Position numbers and translations under genes: made by a program. DNA of 41,782 nt from an uncultured Lewinella sp. (GTDB taxonomy: Bacteria > Bacteroidota > Bacteroidia > Chitinophagales > Saprospiraceae), in NCBI GenBank assembly GCA_937873655.1, contig CALMYQ010000136.1, forward strand, positions 1 to 41,782, written 5' to 3'. This document shows positions 1 through 9,583 of the stretch, piece by piece (the stretch's first letter is position 1; every line of letters begins with the position of its first letter). The notes under the pieces are model-generated. The model saw only the letters and a list, made by a program, of their open reading frames with translations. It did not search any database and was not told the DNA's origin.

Positions 1-62
1 TTTGCTGGCGAACATTCATAGGATATTAAAAAAATTTTAATTTTTTACAGGCTCTAAGTATT

Positions 63-260
63 GTGAAGCAAGACCAAAATATATTGGCAGATTTACCGCT
101 CTTAGAGATCGAACAGACGAAAGCAATGGCAACGCAACCAATAACTTGCTGGTGGTCTGGAGACTATTTCTGCCTTTTCAATTGTTGGGTTTATACTAAT
201 TGTTATACCTGCACGACACATGAGACAGATCATATCACCGGTAACACCGGTACGTGCTAA
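63..260 (+). CDS. Small cysteine-rich peptide, possible secreted or modified peptide precursor
   Basis: A 65-residue frame opens with GTG at 63; the frame is open back to a TAA at 27-29, so the true start could lie slightly upstream or the N-terminus may be damaged. The first about 25 residues are leader-like (acidic and leucine-rich, with a D-L-x-L-x-x-I-E pattern then A-M-A). The remaining about 40 residues carry six Cys plus many Trp, Tyr, Phe and Thr. The leader loosely resembles Bacteroidota NVEALA peptides or GG-leader natural-product precursors, but it has no Gly-Gly and no N-terminal hydrophobic helix. It is followed by a propeller lipoprotein and a three-gene RND export set on the same strand. 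No modification enzyme is visible, though the window edge is only 62 bases upstream. That it encodes a product is likely from composition and context; any function is inferred. Confidence 0.5.
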   Translation: MKQDQNILADLPLLEIEQTKAMATQPITCWWSGDYFCLFNCWVYTNCYTCTTHETDHITGNTGTC

Positions 261-431
261 GAGGTAGAAAAATACAACTGGGGAGGATGTTTCAACTGTC
301 AATGTTATTCGTCCTCTTCTGTTTTGGTTGTAATTCTCCTGCGTCCTCTTTTTTTTAAATCATATTTTTTGTATATTAAACATTGGTTTTCAGGCAATTG
401 TTTTGTCAAGAAACTCTTGAAAACTACTTGA
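261..431 (+). other. Same-frame Cys-rich open stretch after the peptide stop codon
   Basis: Right after the TAA at 258-260 the same frame stays open to a TGA at 429-431. Its first part reads like a second core: two Gly, then Cys spaced C-F-N-C-Q-C, then a run of Ser. There is no good start codon for it. It may be the lost C-terminal part of a longer peptide, a remnant of a duplicated core, or chance. The later half is hydrophobic and less convincing. Confidence 0.25.
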
Positions 432-472
432 GAGAGCCGCTAATGCATTATTTCACTAAAAATCAAAATTTC

Positions 473-2059
473 ATGCATTCAATTAAACAAATAATAAATC
501 TCTCATTTTCAAATATTCAACTTATTATAACAATATCGTTGACTGTTTTTTTTCTGTCAGCCTGTTCAAATTCGGAAGAAGCCGAAGCATTTGTTAAAAT
601 GATTGAATTGGACCAAACATTAAAAGGTAAGGAAATTCCCATTTCTGCCTTCCTCTTTCGCCCAAGAAAAATGGTCTTAACCAAGGATAAAATAGTTATT
701 TACGATGATACGGAAAACGATAAGTTTAAAGTGTTTAGTTACCCTGATGTTGAATTTCTTTTTAGTTGGGGAAAAAAAGGAGAGGGGCCGGATGAAATTG
801 GCTTTGTCAACTCTACCGGGTTATCTGCTACCGATAGTACATTCCGATTTTTGGATCTCACTATTTTGAAAGAATATGCCTTTGCTAATTCGAATAAAGT
901 AAAACTGGTTAAAAGAACCGAACTAATGGAATCGCAGGGAGCGCTTAATGGATTCTGTTGGTTGGATAATTCAATGTTTATTGCTGCAGTTGACAATCCG
1001 ACGGATATAGAAAGTGAATACATCTTTTTGTATCCAAATAAAAAAACAGGGCGGGCTTTCGGCAAGTTGCCTGAAGAAGGGTTCGATTTTGACTTTCATA
1101 CCCAAAAACTGATTTACTACATAAAGCATGCCGTGGCAAACCCGCGCGAACGCAAAATAATAGCATTCTACGGCCGCCAAAATATGATCAAGGTCTTTAA
1201 TTACGAAGGCCAATTGTTAAAGGATATCACTTTCAATGAAAACACATTTGGTTCAAAAGTCGAATCCGACAGGGTTTCCTTTGCAGCGCCATATCCTACC
1301 GATAAATTCATATATGTTTTTTATTTCAATAAATCAATGGGTTCAAGCATAGAGGAACTTAACTCCTTAACCCCGGAAATCTTAGTTTGGAACTGGGAAG
1401 GAGAACTAATAAAAAGATTTGCCTTAGATAAACCGATTTTTTCTTTTGCCGTCTCAGAAGAGTACAGGAAAATTTACGGTGCTGATATTCAGGGTGGCAA
1501 TAAAATTTATGAGTTCACAATTCCCGATTTTGGAATTTCCGATCAAAAAAAGTTTCAAGAATCTGAAAATAAGACTTACAATTTTAAAAATGATTTCTAC
1601 TCTGCAGAAATACCAGATGGCTGGGAGATTCCTGCCCGTATAAAAATTGATCAAAACCAAATCATTTCACGGCTTGGCCTTAATTATAACGTTACTGCTT
1701 TTTTGAATAACCAATCTAAAGATTTACCTTGTGGGGCCACTATAGCCATAAGTGTTTATCTTCCAAAAGAAGATTCTTTAGACAAGACTTATGAAAGGGT
1801 TCATGACAGATTTTTTAATCCTGAGATTGATACAACCTTTAAAGTCTATAAAGATGATATTAGAAACGTCACTTTACATCGCTACTATTTTGAGAAAGAG
1901 ACTTCACACCCTCAGGTAGGCAGTTTTATTTTTAAACAATCGGGTTGGGTATGGCAGGAAGAAGGGAAGGTGGTTCATGTCTCTTTAAATGGTTGTAAGG
2001 AATTTAACGATGACATAAACGTGGCCAAGAAGATTGTTGAGCGTTTAAAAATATTTTAA
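473..2059 (+). CDS. 6-bladed beta-propeller lipoprotein with extra C-terminal domain
   Basis: The predicted product is 528 aa from the ATG at 473; another ATG lies at 443, and the frame extends to a TTG at 383. The 473 start gives a normal-length lipoprotein signal ending in L-S-A-C with Cys31 as the lipid site, so it should sit in the envelope. Residues about 40-360 look like the Bacteroidota TolB-like/BF3164 6-bladed propeller family, including the G-K-K-G-E-G-P-D-E-I blade motif near residue 100. Residues about 367-528 form a separate alpha/beta region beginning F-Y-S-A-E-I-P-D-G-W, which resembles PsbP/Mog1-like folds (inference). From memory, propellers of this type often sit beside small NVEALA-type peptides in Bacteroidota, matching the Cys-rich peptide upstream. 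A ligand or scaffold role is likely; the substrate is unknown. Confidence 0.8.
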   Translation: MHSIKQIINLSFSNIQLIITISLTVFFLSACSNSEEAEAFVKMIELDQTLKGKEIPISAFLFRPRKMVLTKDKIVIYDDTENDKFKVFSYPDVEFLFSWGKKGEGPDEIGFVNSTGLSATDSTFRFLDLTILKEYAFANSNKVKLVKRTELMESQGALNGFCWLDNSMFIAAVDNPTDIESEYIFLYPNKKTGRAFGKLPEEGFDFDFHTQKLIYYIKHAVANPRERKIIAFYGRQNMIKVFNYEGQLLKDITFNENTFGSKVESDRVSFAAPYPTDKFIYVFYFNKSMGSSIEELNSLTPEILVWNWEGELIKRFALDKPIFSFAVSEEYRKIYGADIQGGNKIYEFTIPDFGISDQKKFQESENKTYNFKNDFYSAEIPDGWEIPARIKIDQNQIISRLGLNYNVTAFLNNQSKDLPCGATIAISVYLPKEDSLDKTYERVHDRFFNPEIDTTFKVYKDDIRNVTLHRYYFEKETSHPQVGSFIFKQSGWVWQEEGKVVHVSLNGCKEFNDDINVAKKIVERLKIF

Positions 2060-2082
2060 GGCAAGTAATTCAAATTGATAAA

Positions 2083-3213
2083 TTGCACATTCAAGATTTT
2101 TACATTTACAAATCGGCAGAAGGTAAAGGAATAAACCGGATTTTAATCCTTGCTGTTTCCTTTTGCTGTTTTCTATTTGCAACAGCTTGCCAAACAAACA
2201 CCCAAAAGGACCAGGAAGATTCTTTGCTAAACCAGGAAAAAACTGATAGCAGTTCTTATGAAAGGGTCCCTGTTCAAATATTGATAAGACAAAATTTTAA
2301 CCGGGAAATTATTTCACAGGGGCAGATAGAAAGCAAGTTTTATGCTGATGTATTTTTCAAACTGGAAGCGGAAGTAAAATTCATAGGAATAAAGATTGGG
2401 CAAAGAGTTAAAAAGGGACAAGTTTTGGCAGAATTGGATGAATCCGAATTAAACCATGAGCTTGAAAAACTAGATCAGAGTATAGTAAAAGCCCAATTCG
2501 GAATTGAAGAAAAATTAATCTCACTTGGTTACACCATTGGGGACACTATGATAAATAAAGAGTTGCTCGACCGGTTGGCGGTAGAATTCAACTTGAAATC
2601 ACTTGAAATAGACAAAAAACAGGTGCTTTTTAATCTCCAACAAACTACCATCAAGGCGCCTATTTCGGGAATTATTTCCGAAATAGATGCCAAAATGGGC
2701 AATCGAGCGAGTAACTATAGTAAACTTTGTTCCATTATTGACGATTCACAACTTCAAGTGGTTTTTCCGGTTTTAGAAGAGGAAATTGAATTAATTCTCC
2801 CCGGAAGTCCTATTCAATTTTATCCGTTATATTCACCGCAAAACATAGGGGATGGGTATATATCATCCATTATCCCCAAAGTTGATGAATTTGGTATGAT
2901 TAAATGTTTTGCAGAAGTAAAAAGGTCGCAAGGAAAATTATTCGAAGGAATGAAAGTAAAGGTTTTCATTCTTAATCAAATTGCAAAGCAACTGGTCATT
3001 CCTAAGACTGCTGTTGTTGACAGGCAAGGTCAACAAGTGGTATTTACTTTTAAGGGAAGGCGTGCTCATTGGAATTATGTTAAATTAGGCGAAGAAAACA
3101 CTCAATTTTACACTGTACTGGCAGGCCTTTCAGCAGGTGATACCATCATCACACATGATAATATTTATCTTGCTCATTTTGAAAAGGTTGAAGCTTTTTT
3201 TGAAGAAAAATAA
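2083..3213 (+). CDS. RND efflux periplasmic adaptor (membrane-fusion) lipoprotein
   Basis: This 376-aa protein belongs to the HlyD/AcrA adaptor family. A signal ends in A-T-A-C with Cys36 as the likely lipid anchor. Two lipoyl half-motifs follow, V-K-K-G-Q-V-L-A-E-L-D near residues 109-119 and T-I-K-A-P-I-S-G-I-I near 189-198, separated by a fairly short helical hairpin (about 121-187). Beta-barrel and membrane-proximal domains follow. The start is a TTG 23 bases after the propeller gene; no ATG precedes the signal peptide in this frame, so the exact start is uncertain. It should link the inner-membrane RND pumps encoded just downstream to an outer-membrane channel that is not encoded in this window. 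The same strand and short spacing suggest one transcript from the propeller gene to the second pump. Confidence 0.9.
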   Translation: MHIQDFYIYKSAEGKGINRILILAVSFCCFLFATACQTNTQKDQEDSLLNQEKTDSSSYERVPVQILIRQNFNREIISQGQIESKFYADVFFKLEAEVKFIGIKIGQRVKKGQVLAELDESELNHELEKLDQSIVKAQFGIEEKLISLGYTIGDTMINKELLDRLAVEFNLKSLEIDKKQVLFNLQQTTIKAPISGIISEIDAKMGNRASNYSKLCSIIDDSQLQVVFPVLEEEIELILPGSPIQFYPLYSPQNIGDGYISSIIPKVDEFGMIKCFAEVKRSQGKLFEGMKVKVFILNQIAKQLVIPKTAVVDRQGQQVVFTFKGRRAHWNYVKLGEENTQFYTVLAGLSAGDTIITHDNIYLAHFEKVEAFFEEK

Positions 3214-3276
3214 AAATATGGATTAGAGATTTATTTTCATACCATCACTGTTAATATCAATTCAAGAAACTGGTTA

Positions 3277-6200
3277 ATGGAATTCAAGAAAGGCAACCGA
3301 AGTTATATTTTCCAGATTAAAATCATTGCACTTCTTTGCGTGTTTATCAGTTTAATCTTAATCCCTGGGATTCCCATTCAGTTAAACCCTTCAACAAGTA
3401 GCTTTATTCTAAATGTAAGGTTCTATTTTCCTAACGGAGCGGCATTAACAATTGAAAATGAAGCAACTTCTCGATTTGAACAAGTTTTTTCCAAGTTAAA
3501 ATATCTGGAAGAGATTACTTCTATTTCAAGAACGGGAGAAGGAAACATTAAATTAAAATTTGATAATTATGCCGACTTAGAAAAAGTCAGATTGGAACTT
3601 GCCTCGCTTATTCGCCAGGTTTATCCAAAATTCAGGGATAAAATATCCTATCCTGAAATTAACCAGGAGGGGGGCAGTTTTCAAGAAAAACAAAACCTGT
3701 TGACGTACACCTTTTCCTCTTCTTTACCACACTCGAAAATAGAGTTGCTTATAAAACAATATATCATCCAGCCTCTCTCCGCATTAAATGGAATTGAAAA
3801 AATGGAGTTGTCGGGAATTGAACAACCAATACTTCAAATAATTATAAAAGAATCTCTAATTCAACAACTTGACATTAACTATCAACAAATTTCATCTGTA
3901 ATAAAGAGCCATTTTGAAATTCAAGACCTTGGCTGGAGTAATAATTCTTCCGGGAAGAAGATTTATTTACAATTTGGAGAGGGCAAAAATTCAAAATCAT
4001 TTATCCCTGATTTAAAAAATTTAATTATTTCTTATAAAAACAGACTCCCTATTTTTTTGAGGGATATTGCGACATTCCAAATAGAAAAACAACACCCAAA
4101 AAGTTACTATAGGATAAATGGGAAGTCTGGAATAAACTTATTGATTTACAGTAAAGACGACCAAAATCAATTGCAGTTAGCTAAAACCGTTAAAAAAGAA
4201 ATTGATTTTCTTAAAAATGCCTTTCCCGAAGAAGTAAAAATCAATTTAAGATCAGATTCAACTGCCTTTCTAGGCAAAGAACTATCCAAGATTTTCAATC
4301 GGGTAATCACAGCATTTGGTATATTATTTTTTATGATATTTATCATTTATCCTTCTTATTATTTATTTGCAGTATTCTCTGGGTTTTTAGTAAGCTTATC
4401 GCTCAGTATCATTGTTTATTATCTTTTTAATCTCCAGCTTCACTCTTATTCCTTAGCAAGTCTAACCCTATCTCTTGGAATCGTCCTAGACAATATTATA
4501 ATAATGACGGATCATGTGCTCCGAAAGAAGAATAAAAAAATTATTATTGCAATACTCGCTGCAAATCTAACAACGGTGGGCGTTTTCTTAACCATTTTCC
4601 TGATAGATGCGAAATATAGGCAAGAATTAACCGATTTCATTTCTGTTTTCTCAATCAACCTGTTAATGTCTTTGGTCGTTGCACTTTGGCTGATACCCGC
4701 TTTACTTTACGATAAAATAGTATCTGGGGTTTCGAAGTATCAAAGGAGAAGGAAATCTTTTGCTATACGGCTTAGTCGGTTTTACCGCAATTACATAGTG
4801 TGGATCCAAAGAAGGCGAATCGCCATCCTATTGTTGTTGGCAGTATTATTCGGCTTGCCTTTTTTTGCCTTACCTCCATTTATTCAATCAAATACATATG
4901 CAGCTCAACTATACAACCAATCATTTGGAAGCAAGACTTTTCAAAGAAACGTTAAACCGATTATAGAAAGGTATCTTGGAGGGACTCTCGGTTTATTTAT
5001 AAGAAATAAAGATAAAATTTCTTTTACACCCCAAGAACAAGAACAGATAAAACTTTACCTTCAAGCATCCTTACCATATGGAAGCAGTTTAGAACAAATG
5101 AATGAAGTAATGAAAGACTTTGAAAATTTTCTGAATCAATTTACAGAAATTTCAAGATTTCAAACGTATATCAGCGGATACGATAACGGACGAATAGAAA
5201 TAGAATTTCATGAAAACTGTTTGAAAACAGGTTTTCCGTGGCATTTAAAAGGTTTGTTACAAGCCAAAGCGCGAAAAACAGGATCAGCAGGATTTCTAAT
5301 TTTTGGAGTTGGTTCTATCTTTAATGATAGCAATAATGTAAACGGAATTTCTCAACATCTGAAATTAAGCGGGTATAATTATCACCAATTAATGGAAATA
5401 GCAAACCGTGAGAAAGAAAGATTGTTGAGTCATATCAGGATTGAAAAGGTATTGATCAGTAGTCGGATAAACTGGCTGGAGCCAAAGGAAAAATATTTTG
5501 CATTAGAGTTTGAGTCACCCGATATTATTCTGCAAAAGGGCCTTAACTTTAGTACTATTGGCCGGCAAATCTTAACTTTAGCCCCTCAAAAAGATGCATT
5601 TTATATACCGGCGCCTGATGGAACTGGAGTTATGGTAAGTTTATTAAGCGACCGGGCCAGGCAAAATTATTTTTGGGAAGCTAGAGAAACTCCGATTTTT
5701 CAGGATAGTTTTCGAATTTATAAAAATAAAAATTTAACAACTTTAAAAGAATCAAAAGGCATAGACGAAGTTTACAGAAAAAACCAAGAGTACCAAATAT
5801 TGCTGGAATATGAATTTATGGGGAATGCTTATCTTGCAGAAAAAGATAAAAAACAAAGGATAAAAGATATTCAAAAAACACTTCCCACTGGTTTTCAGAT
5901 TGAGGATGAGCAATTCACTTGGTGGGATGAAAATGCCTTCAAAAAGGTTCCGTTATTGATTTTAAGTGCAATTATTATTATTTTTGCTATATGCGCCATT
6001 CTATTCGACTCCATAAAATGGAGCTTTATCCCATTACTGCTTATTCCGCTTTCTTATATTGGAATATTTTTATGTGTAGGCCTGATCAAGTTTAAGTTTG
6101 ATCAAGGGGGGATGGCTGCTTTTTTACTTATTGCCGGTCTTGCTGTTAATGGGGCTATTTTTATCATTAATGATTATCTTAATATCGCCTCCGCCAAAGC

Positions 6201-6453
6201 CTACCCAAGGTTAAGTCTACTTGAGTGTTACTTAAAATCTTTTAACGGCAAAATAATTCCAATTTTGCTAACAGCATTGTCCACTTGTCTGGGGCTGCTT
6301 CCATTTCTAATTTTTGATGACGGTCAACCTTTCTGGTACGCTTTGGCTGTAAGCACCATATTTGGTACTATTTTTTCTGTTTTATCGCTTGGCTTGTTCT
6401 TGCCAATTTTCGTGTTAGGAAGAACGAATACCTTCTCAAAAAATGAAAAATAG
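3277..6453 (+). CDS. RND-family permease, first of a pair
   Basis: The product is 1058 aa, close to the usual AcrB length. It has an N-terminal membrane helix, a large periplasmic loop, a membrane bundle at about 335-530, a second loop and a C-terminal bundle from about 895. The TM4 proton-relay Asp is present (D405 in G-I-V-L-D-N), and the TM10 position held by Lys in AcrB is Asn958 (V-N-G-A-I), as in many non-AcrB RND pumps. It should be a proton-driven exporter of the HAE/HME superfamily. The N-terminal periplasmic part is diverged and Asn/Gln/Lys-rich. It starts 63 bases after the adaptor and is followed by a second, clearly different permease, so the two may form a mixed trimer as MdtB/MdtC do (inference). 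The substrate is unknown; the neighbouring peptide is a candidate. Confidence 0.9.
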   Translation: MEFKKGNRSYIFQIKIIALLCVFISLILIPGIPIQLNPSTSSFILNVRFYFPNGAALTIENEATSRFEQVFSKLKYLEEITSISRTGEGNIKLKFDNYADLEKVRLELASLIRQVYPKFRDKISYPEINQEGGSFQEKQNLLTYTFSSSLPHSKIELLIKQYIIQPLSALNGIEKMELSGIEQPILQIIIKESLIQQLDINYQQISSVIKSHFEIQDLGWSNNSSGKKIYLQFGEGKNSKSFIPDLKNLIISYKNRLPIFLRDIATFQIEKQHPKSYYRINGKSGINLLIYSKDDQNQLQLAKTVKKEIDFLKNAFPEEVKINLRSDSTAFLGKELSKIFNRVITAFGILFFMIFIIYPSYYLFAVFSGFLVSLSLSIIVYYLFNLQLHSYSLASLTLSLGIVLDNIIIMTDHVLRKKNKKIIIAILAANLTTVGVFLTIFLIDAKYRQELTDFISVFSINLLMSLVVALWLIPALLYDKIVSGVSKYQRRRKSFAIRLSRFYRNYIVWIQRRRIAILLLLAVLFGLPFFALPPFIQSNTYAAQLYNQSFGSKTFQRNVKPIIERYLGGTLGLFIRNKDKISFTPQEQEQIKLYLQASLPYGSSLEQMNEVMKDFENFLNQFTEISRFQTYISGYDNGRIEIEFHENCLKTGFPWHLKGLLQAKARKTGSAGFLIFGVGSIFNDSNNVNGISQHLKLSGYNYHQLMEIANREKERLLSHIRIEKVLISSRINWLEPKEKYFALEFESPDIILQKGLNFSTIGRQILTLAPQKDAFYIPAPDGTGVMVSLLSDRARQNYFWEARETPIFQDSFRIYKNKNLTTLKESKGIDEVYRKNQEYQILLEYEFMGNAYLAEKDKKQRIKDIQKTLPTGFQIEDEQFTWWDENAFKKVPLLILSAIIIIFAICAILFDSIKWSFIPLLLIPLSYIGIFLCVGLIKFKFDQGGMAAFLLIAGLAVNGAIFIINDYLNIASAKAYPRLSLLECYLKSFNGKIIPILLTALSTCLGLLPFLIFDDGQPFWYALAVSTIFGTIFSVLSLGLFLPIFVLGRTNTFSKNEK

Positions 6454-6538
6454 GTTTTAAATTGGGAATTTGACAAACCTTTTCAAAAAGTCAGAACTGG
6501 TATTGTTTTCTCAGGTTCCGGTTAAATGAGCTTAAAAT

Positions 6539-9500
6539 ATGGTTCGGTTTTTAATCCTACATCCAATATCTGTTTTCGTATTTTATGCGGCGCTAATGGT
6601 AACATCGGTTATCAGCTTATGGTATCTGCCCGTTTCTCTCTTGCCAGAAATTGACGTCCCTCAGATAAATCTTCAGGTTGATAGCCCCAATAAATCTCCC
6701 GAAGAGATGGATAATCAAATTGTAGCGCCAATTCGAAGAAGGTTATTGCAAATAAATGGATTAAAAGATTTGCATTCAACTTCTTCCTTCGAAAAAGGAG
6801 ACATTAAATTAAAATTTGAATACACAAAAGATATTGATTACGCTTTTTTAGAAGTCAATGAAAAGGTAGATTTAGCAATTAATGAAATCCCCAAAAATGT
6901 TGATCGCCCCAAAATCATCAAACAAAGAACTGAAGATCTTCCTGTTTTCTTCATTTCTATCGCCTATAGAGATGATAGTAAAATGAAAGATTTTTTCGCT
7001 TTAAGTCAATTCGTAGATCAATTGGTTAGACGGCGCCTCGAACAACTGCCTGAAATCGCTATTACAGATATTCATGGCTATTCAAAAAGACAAATTGTGA
7101 TAGTTCCTAATGAGCAAAAAATCAATCAATTAAATATTTCTATTGATGACCTGAAATCTGCATTATATAACCAAAATTTAACGTTTGGGTCAGTTCAATT
7201 TAAGGAACGAAATTACCAATATATGCTCAAGATAGGCCAGCCTTTACAGTCTGTCGAAGCCATTAGAGCAGTGCCCTTATTGATAGAAAATAGAATCTTT
7301 CATCTAAATGAATTAGCTACAGTAAAGGTAGAAGAACAAGAATTAAGCGGCAGTTTTATTAGTGATGGACAAAGAGCTATTAGTCTGGCCATTATTAAAA
7401 GTGCAAAATCAACAATCAAAGGTTTACGATCGAAATTGCAGCAAGTAGTGAATGAATTGGAAGCCGAAAACCCGGAGTTGAAAATTAAAATCACCAGAGA
7501 CAATACCTATATTCTAAATTACACGATTAGTAATTTAAAATCCAACTTGATTTTTGGATCTATATTGGTTATCGGCCTTGTGTTTTTATTTTACAGGAAC
7601 TGGAGAAGCTCTTTAATTAGTGGAATTATGGTTTTGGCAAGCATGTTGGCTACTCTTTTGTTTTTCAAACTTGGAGGGTTAACCGTTAACATGGTCACGC
7701 TATCAGGAATAATCTTAGGACTAGGTTTGATGATCGACAACGGTATTATCATAATTGATAACATAATTCAAATACAAAAAACAGGAGAATCCCTGCTGGA
7801 TTCATGCGTTCAAGGCGTAAATACGATGATCCGGCCTTTATTAACCTCCAATTTAACAACCTGCTCGGTGTTCTTACCTTTGGGCCTTTTAAGCGGTATT
7901 TCAGGAAGTCTTTTTTTCGAAGAGGCTTTGGCTGTCTCAATTGGTCTTTTTCTTTCTTTCTTTATCTCGATCACCTTTATTCCCGTTGTTTTTTACGCCT
8001 TTGAAAGAGCCCGATTACATCAATTTAAAGAAAACAACCGAATGAAAGATCTGTATATTAAAAGTGTCGAATATTGTAGCGCTTACCCGGTTTATTTCTT
8101 TATTTCTTTGCTGATTTGCCTTGGGCTTGGTTATCATTGCTATCATAGATTGAAAATCGAATATTTACCCTCGCTTCCAAGTTTAAGTTTTGAAATACTA
8201 ATCGATTGGGAAGAGCCTATTTTACTATCGACTTCCCAAAAAAGAATAGTTGACATAATTGACAAGTTTAAGGATAAAATAAAAAATTATGATGTGCATT
8301 TTGGAACACCTCAATATTTGATCTATAAAAACAGGACCTCTTCCCCCTCTTCTTGTTTAATTTATTTAGAAGCAAAATCCTCGAATGACAAGTGGCAAAT
8401 TCAAAAAGATTTTGAAAATCACCTGATTTCAAGTTATCCAACTGCGTTTTTTGAAATTCGCCCTGTTGTATCGGATTTCGAGTTACTTTTCCCTGAGCAA
8501 ACAAATGATATCGGGATTGAAGTTTATATTGAAAATCAGACCTTAAACTACCAAAGGGACCGGATTGCTCAACTATCTGATAGTTTGCTTAAATACTTTC
8601 CTGAAATTAAAATTCAAACTCCACCTATGAAGCGTCGAATTTTAATTTCCCCTAGGAGAGACAGGTTATCTTCTTATGAAGTTGAACAATATGATTTATA
8701 CGAAAAGCTCAAACAGCTGATATCTGGAATTGAGATTTTTAGAATTAGCCAATCTCAGGAAGAAATGCCGATTATAATTACAAATTCAGATGAAAAAATA
8801 ATTGCTGACTTATTGAAAAATCAACAAATAACTAATAATAATAAAAATCAAATACCATTAAAATTCTTAGTAAATACCAAGGAAGTTACAGACTGGGAAG
8901 AAATTTCAGCTTCTGGGAGAGGTAGATTCTTGCAAATCTCCATAAAGACAGAAAAAACCAAGGAGGTTCTTGATTTTTTAAATATCTTAAATAAAACCGA
9001 TAAGAATTTCAACTTTTATATAAATTCAGCATACTATAATAATCAAAAAATATTTAGAGAACTGCTGCTGGTTCTATTAGTTACATTGATTATGTTATAC
9101 CTAATATTAGTTATGCAGTTTGAATCTTTCCTACAACCAATTATAATATTGCTTGAGGTTCCAATGAGTCTGTCAGGTAGTCTCATCTTTCTCTATTTGT
9201 TTGGTGAAAGCATAAATATTATGGCAATGATTGGAATTATTGTAACCTCAGGAGTAGTTATAAATGATTCGATCATTAAGATAGACACCTATAATAGTTT
9301 TTTAAAAAAAGGATTTGGACTAAAGGAGGCCATTCATCAGGGAGGAATTAAAAGATTAAATACAATTATTATGACTTCTTTGACGACTATTTTAGCAGTT
9401 TTGCCGATATTTTTTTCTACAGAATCTGGCGCCGTTCTTCAGTTCCCCCTTGCACTAACACTAACAGGAGGCCTGATAGTTGGGACTTTGATGAGCTTGT

Positions 9501-9547
9501 ATTTAATTCCATTATTATTCTACCGGATTTATTTTTTACCATCCTGA
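6539..9547 (+). CDS. RND-family permease, second of a pair
   Basis: The product is 1002 aa, slightly short for the family. The N-terminus is canonical: a membrane helix, then L-L-P-E-I-D-V-P-Q-I and S-P-E-E-M-D-N-Q-I-V-A-P-I. TM4 keeps the relay Asp (D400 in L-M-I-D-N-G-I-I-I-I-D-N); the TM10 Lys position is Asn909 (V-V-I-N-D-S-I). The second periplasmic loop looks reduced, which accounts for the short length. It lies 85 bases after the first permease, on the same strand, with no outer-membrane factor downstream; the next gene converges from the other strand. It is more family-typical than its partner, so if the pair forms a mixed trimer this could be the main energised subunit (inference). 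Confidence 0.9.
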   Translation: MVRFLILHPISVFVFYAALMVTSVISLWYLPVSLLPEIDVPQINLQVDSPNKSPEEMDNQIVAPIRRRLLQINGLKDLHSTSSFEKGDIKLKFEYTKDIDYAFLEVNEKVDLAINEIPKNVDRPKIIKQRTEDLPVFFISIAYRDDSKMKDFFALSQFVDQLVRRRLEQLPEIAITDIHGYSKRQIVIVPNEQKINQLNISIDDLKSALYNQNLTFGSVQFKERNYQYMLKIGQPLQSVEAIRAVPLLIENRIFHLNELATVKVEEQELSGSFISDGQRAISLAIIKSAKSTIKGLRSKLQQVVNELEAENPELKIKITRDNTYILNYTISNLKSNLIFGSILVIGLVFLFYRNWRSSLISGIMVLASMLATLLFFKLGGLTVNMVTLSGIILGLGLMIDNGIIIIDNIIQIQKTGESLLDSCVQGVNTMIRPLLTSNLTTCSVFLPLGLLSGISGSLFFEEALAVSIGLFLSFFISITFIPVVFYAFERARLHQFKENNRMKDLYIKSVEYCSAYPVYFFISLLICLGLGYHCYHRLKIEYLPSLPSLSFEILIDWEEPILLSTSQKRIVDIIDKFKDKIKNYDVHFGTPQYLIYKNRTSSPSSCLIYLEAKSSNDKWQIQKDFENHLISSYPTAFFEIRPVVSDFELLFPEQTNDIGIEVYIENQTLNYQRDRIAQLSDSLLKYFPEIKIQTPPMKRRILISPRRDRLSSYEVEQYDLYEKLKQLISGIEIFRISQSQEEMPIIITNSDEKIIADLLKNQQITNNNKNQIPLKFLVNTKEVTDWEEISASGRGRFLQISIKTEKTKEVLDFLNILNKTDKNFNFYINSAYYNNQKIFRELLLVLLVTLIMLYLILVMQFESFLQPIIILLEVPMSLSGSLIFLYLFGESINIMAMIGIIVTSGVVINDSIIKIDTYNSFLKKGFGLKEAIHQGGIKRLNTIIMTSLTTILAVLPIFFSTESGAVLQFPLALTLTGGLIVGTLMSLYLIPLLFYRIYFLPS

Positions 9548-9583
9548 TAAATCAATAATATTTATTAGTTATTGGTTGAGTTG

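Noticed and set aside
9548..9583. Terminator between the second RND gene and lepB
   Set aside because: Only a short AT-rich 5-bp stem (AATAA/TTATT) was seen, too weak to call.
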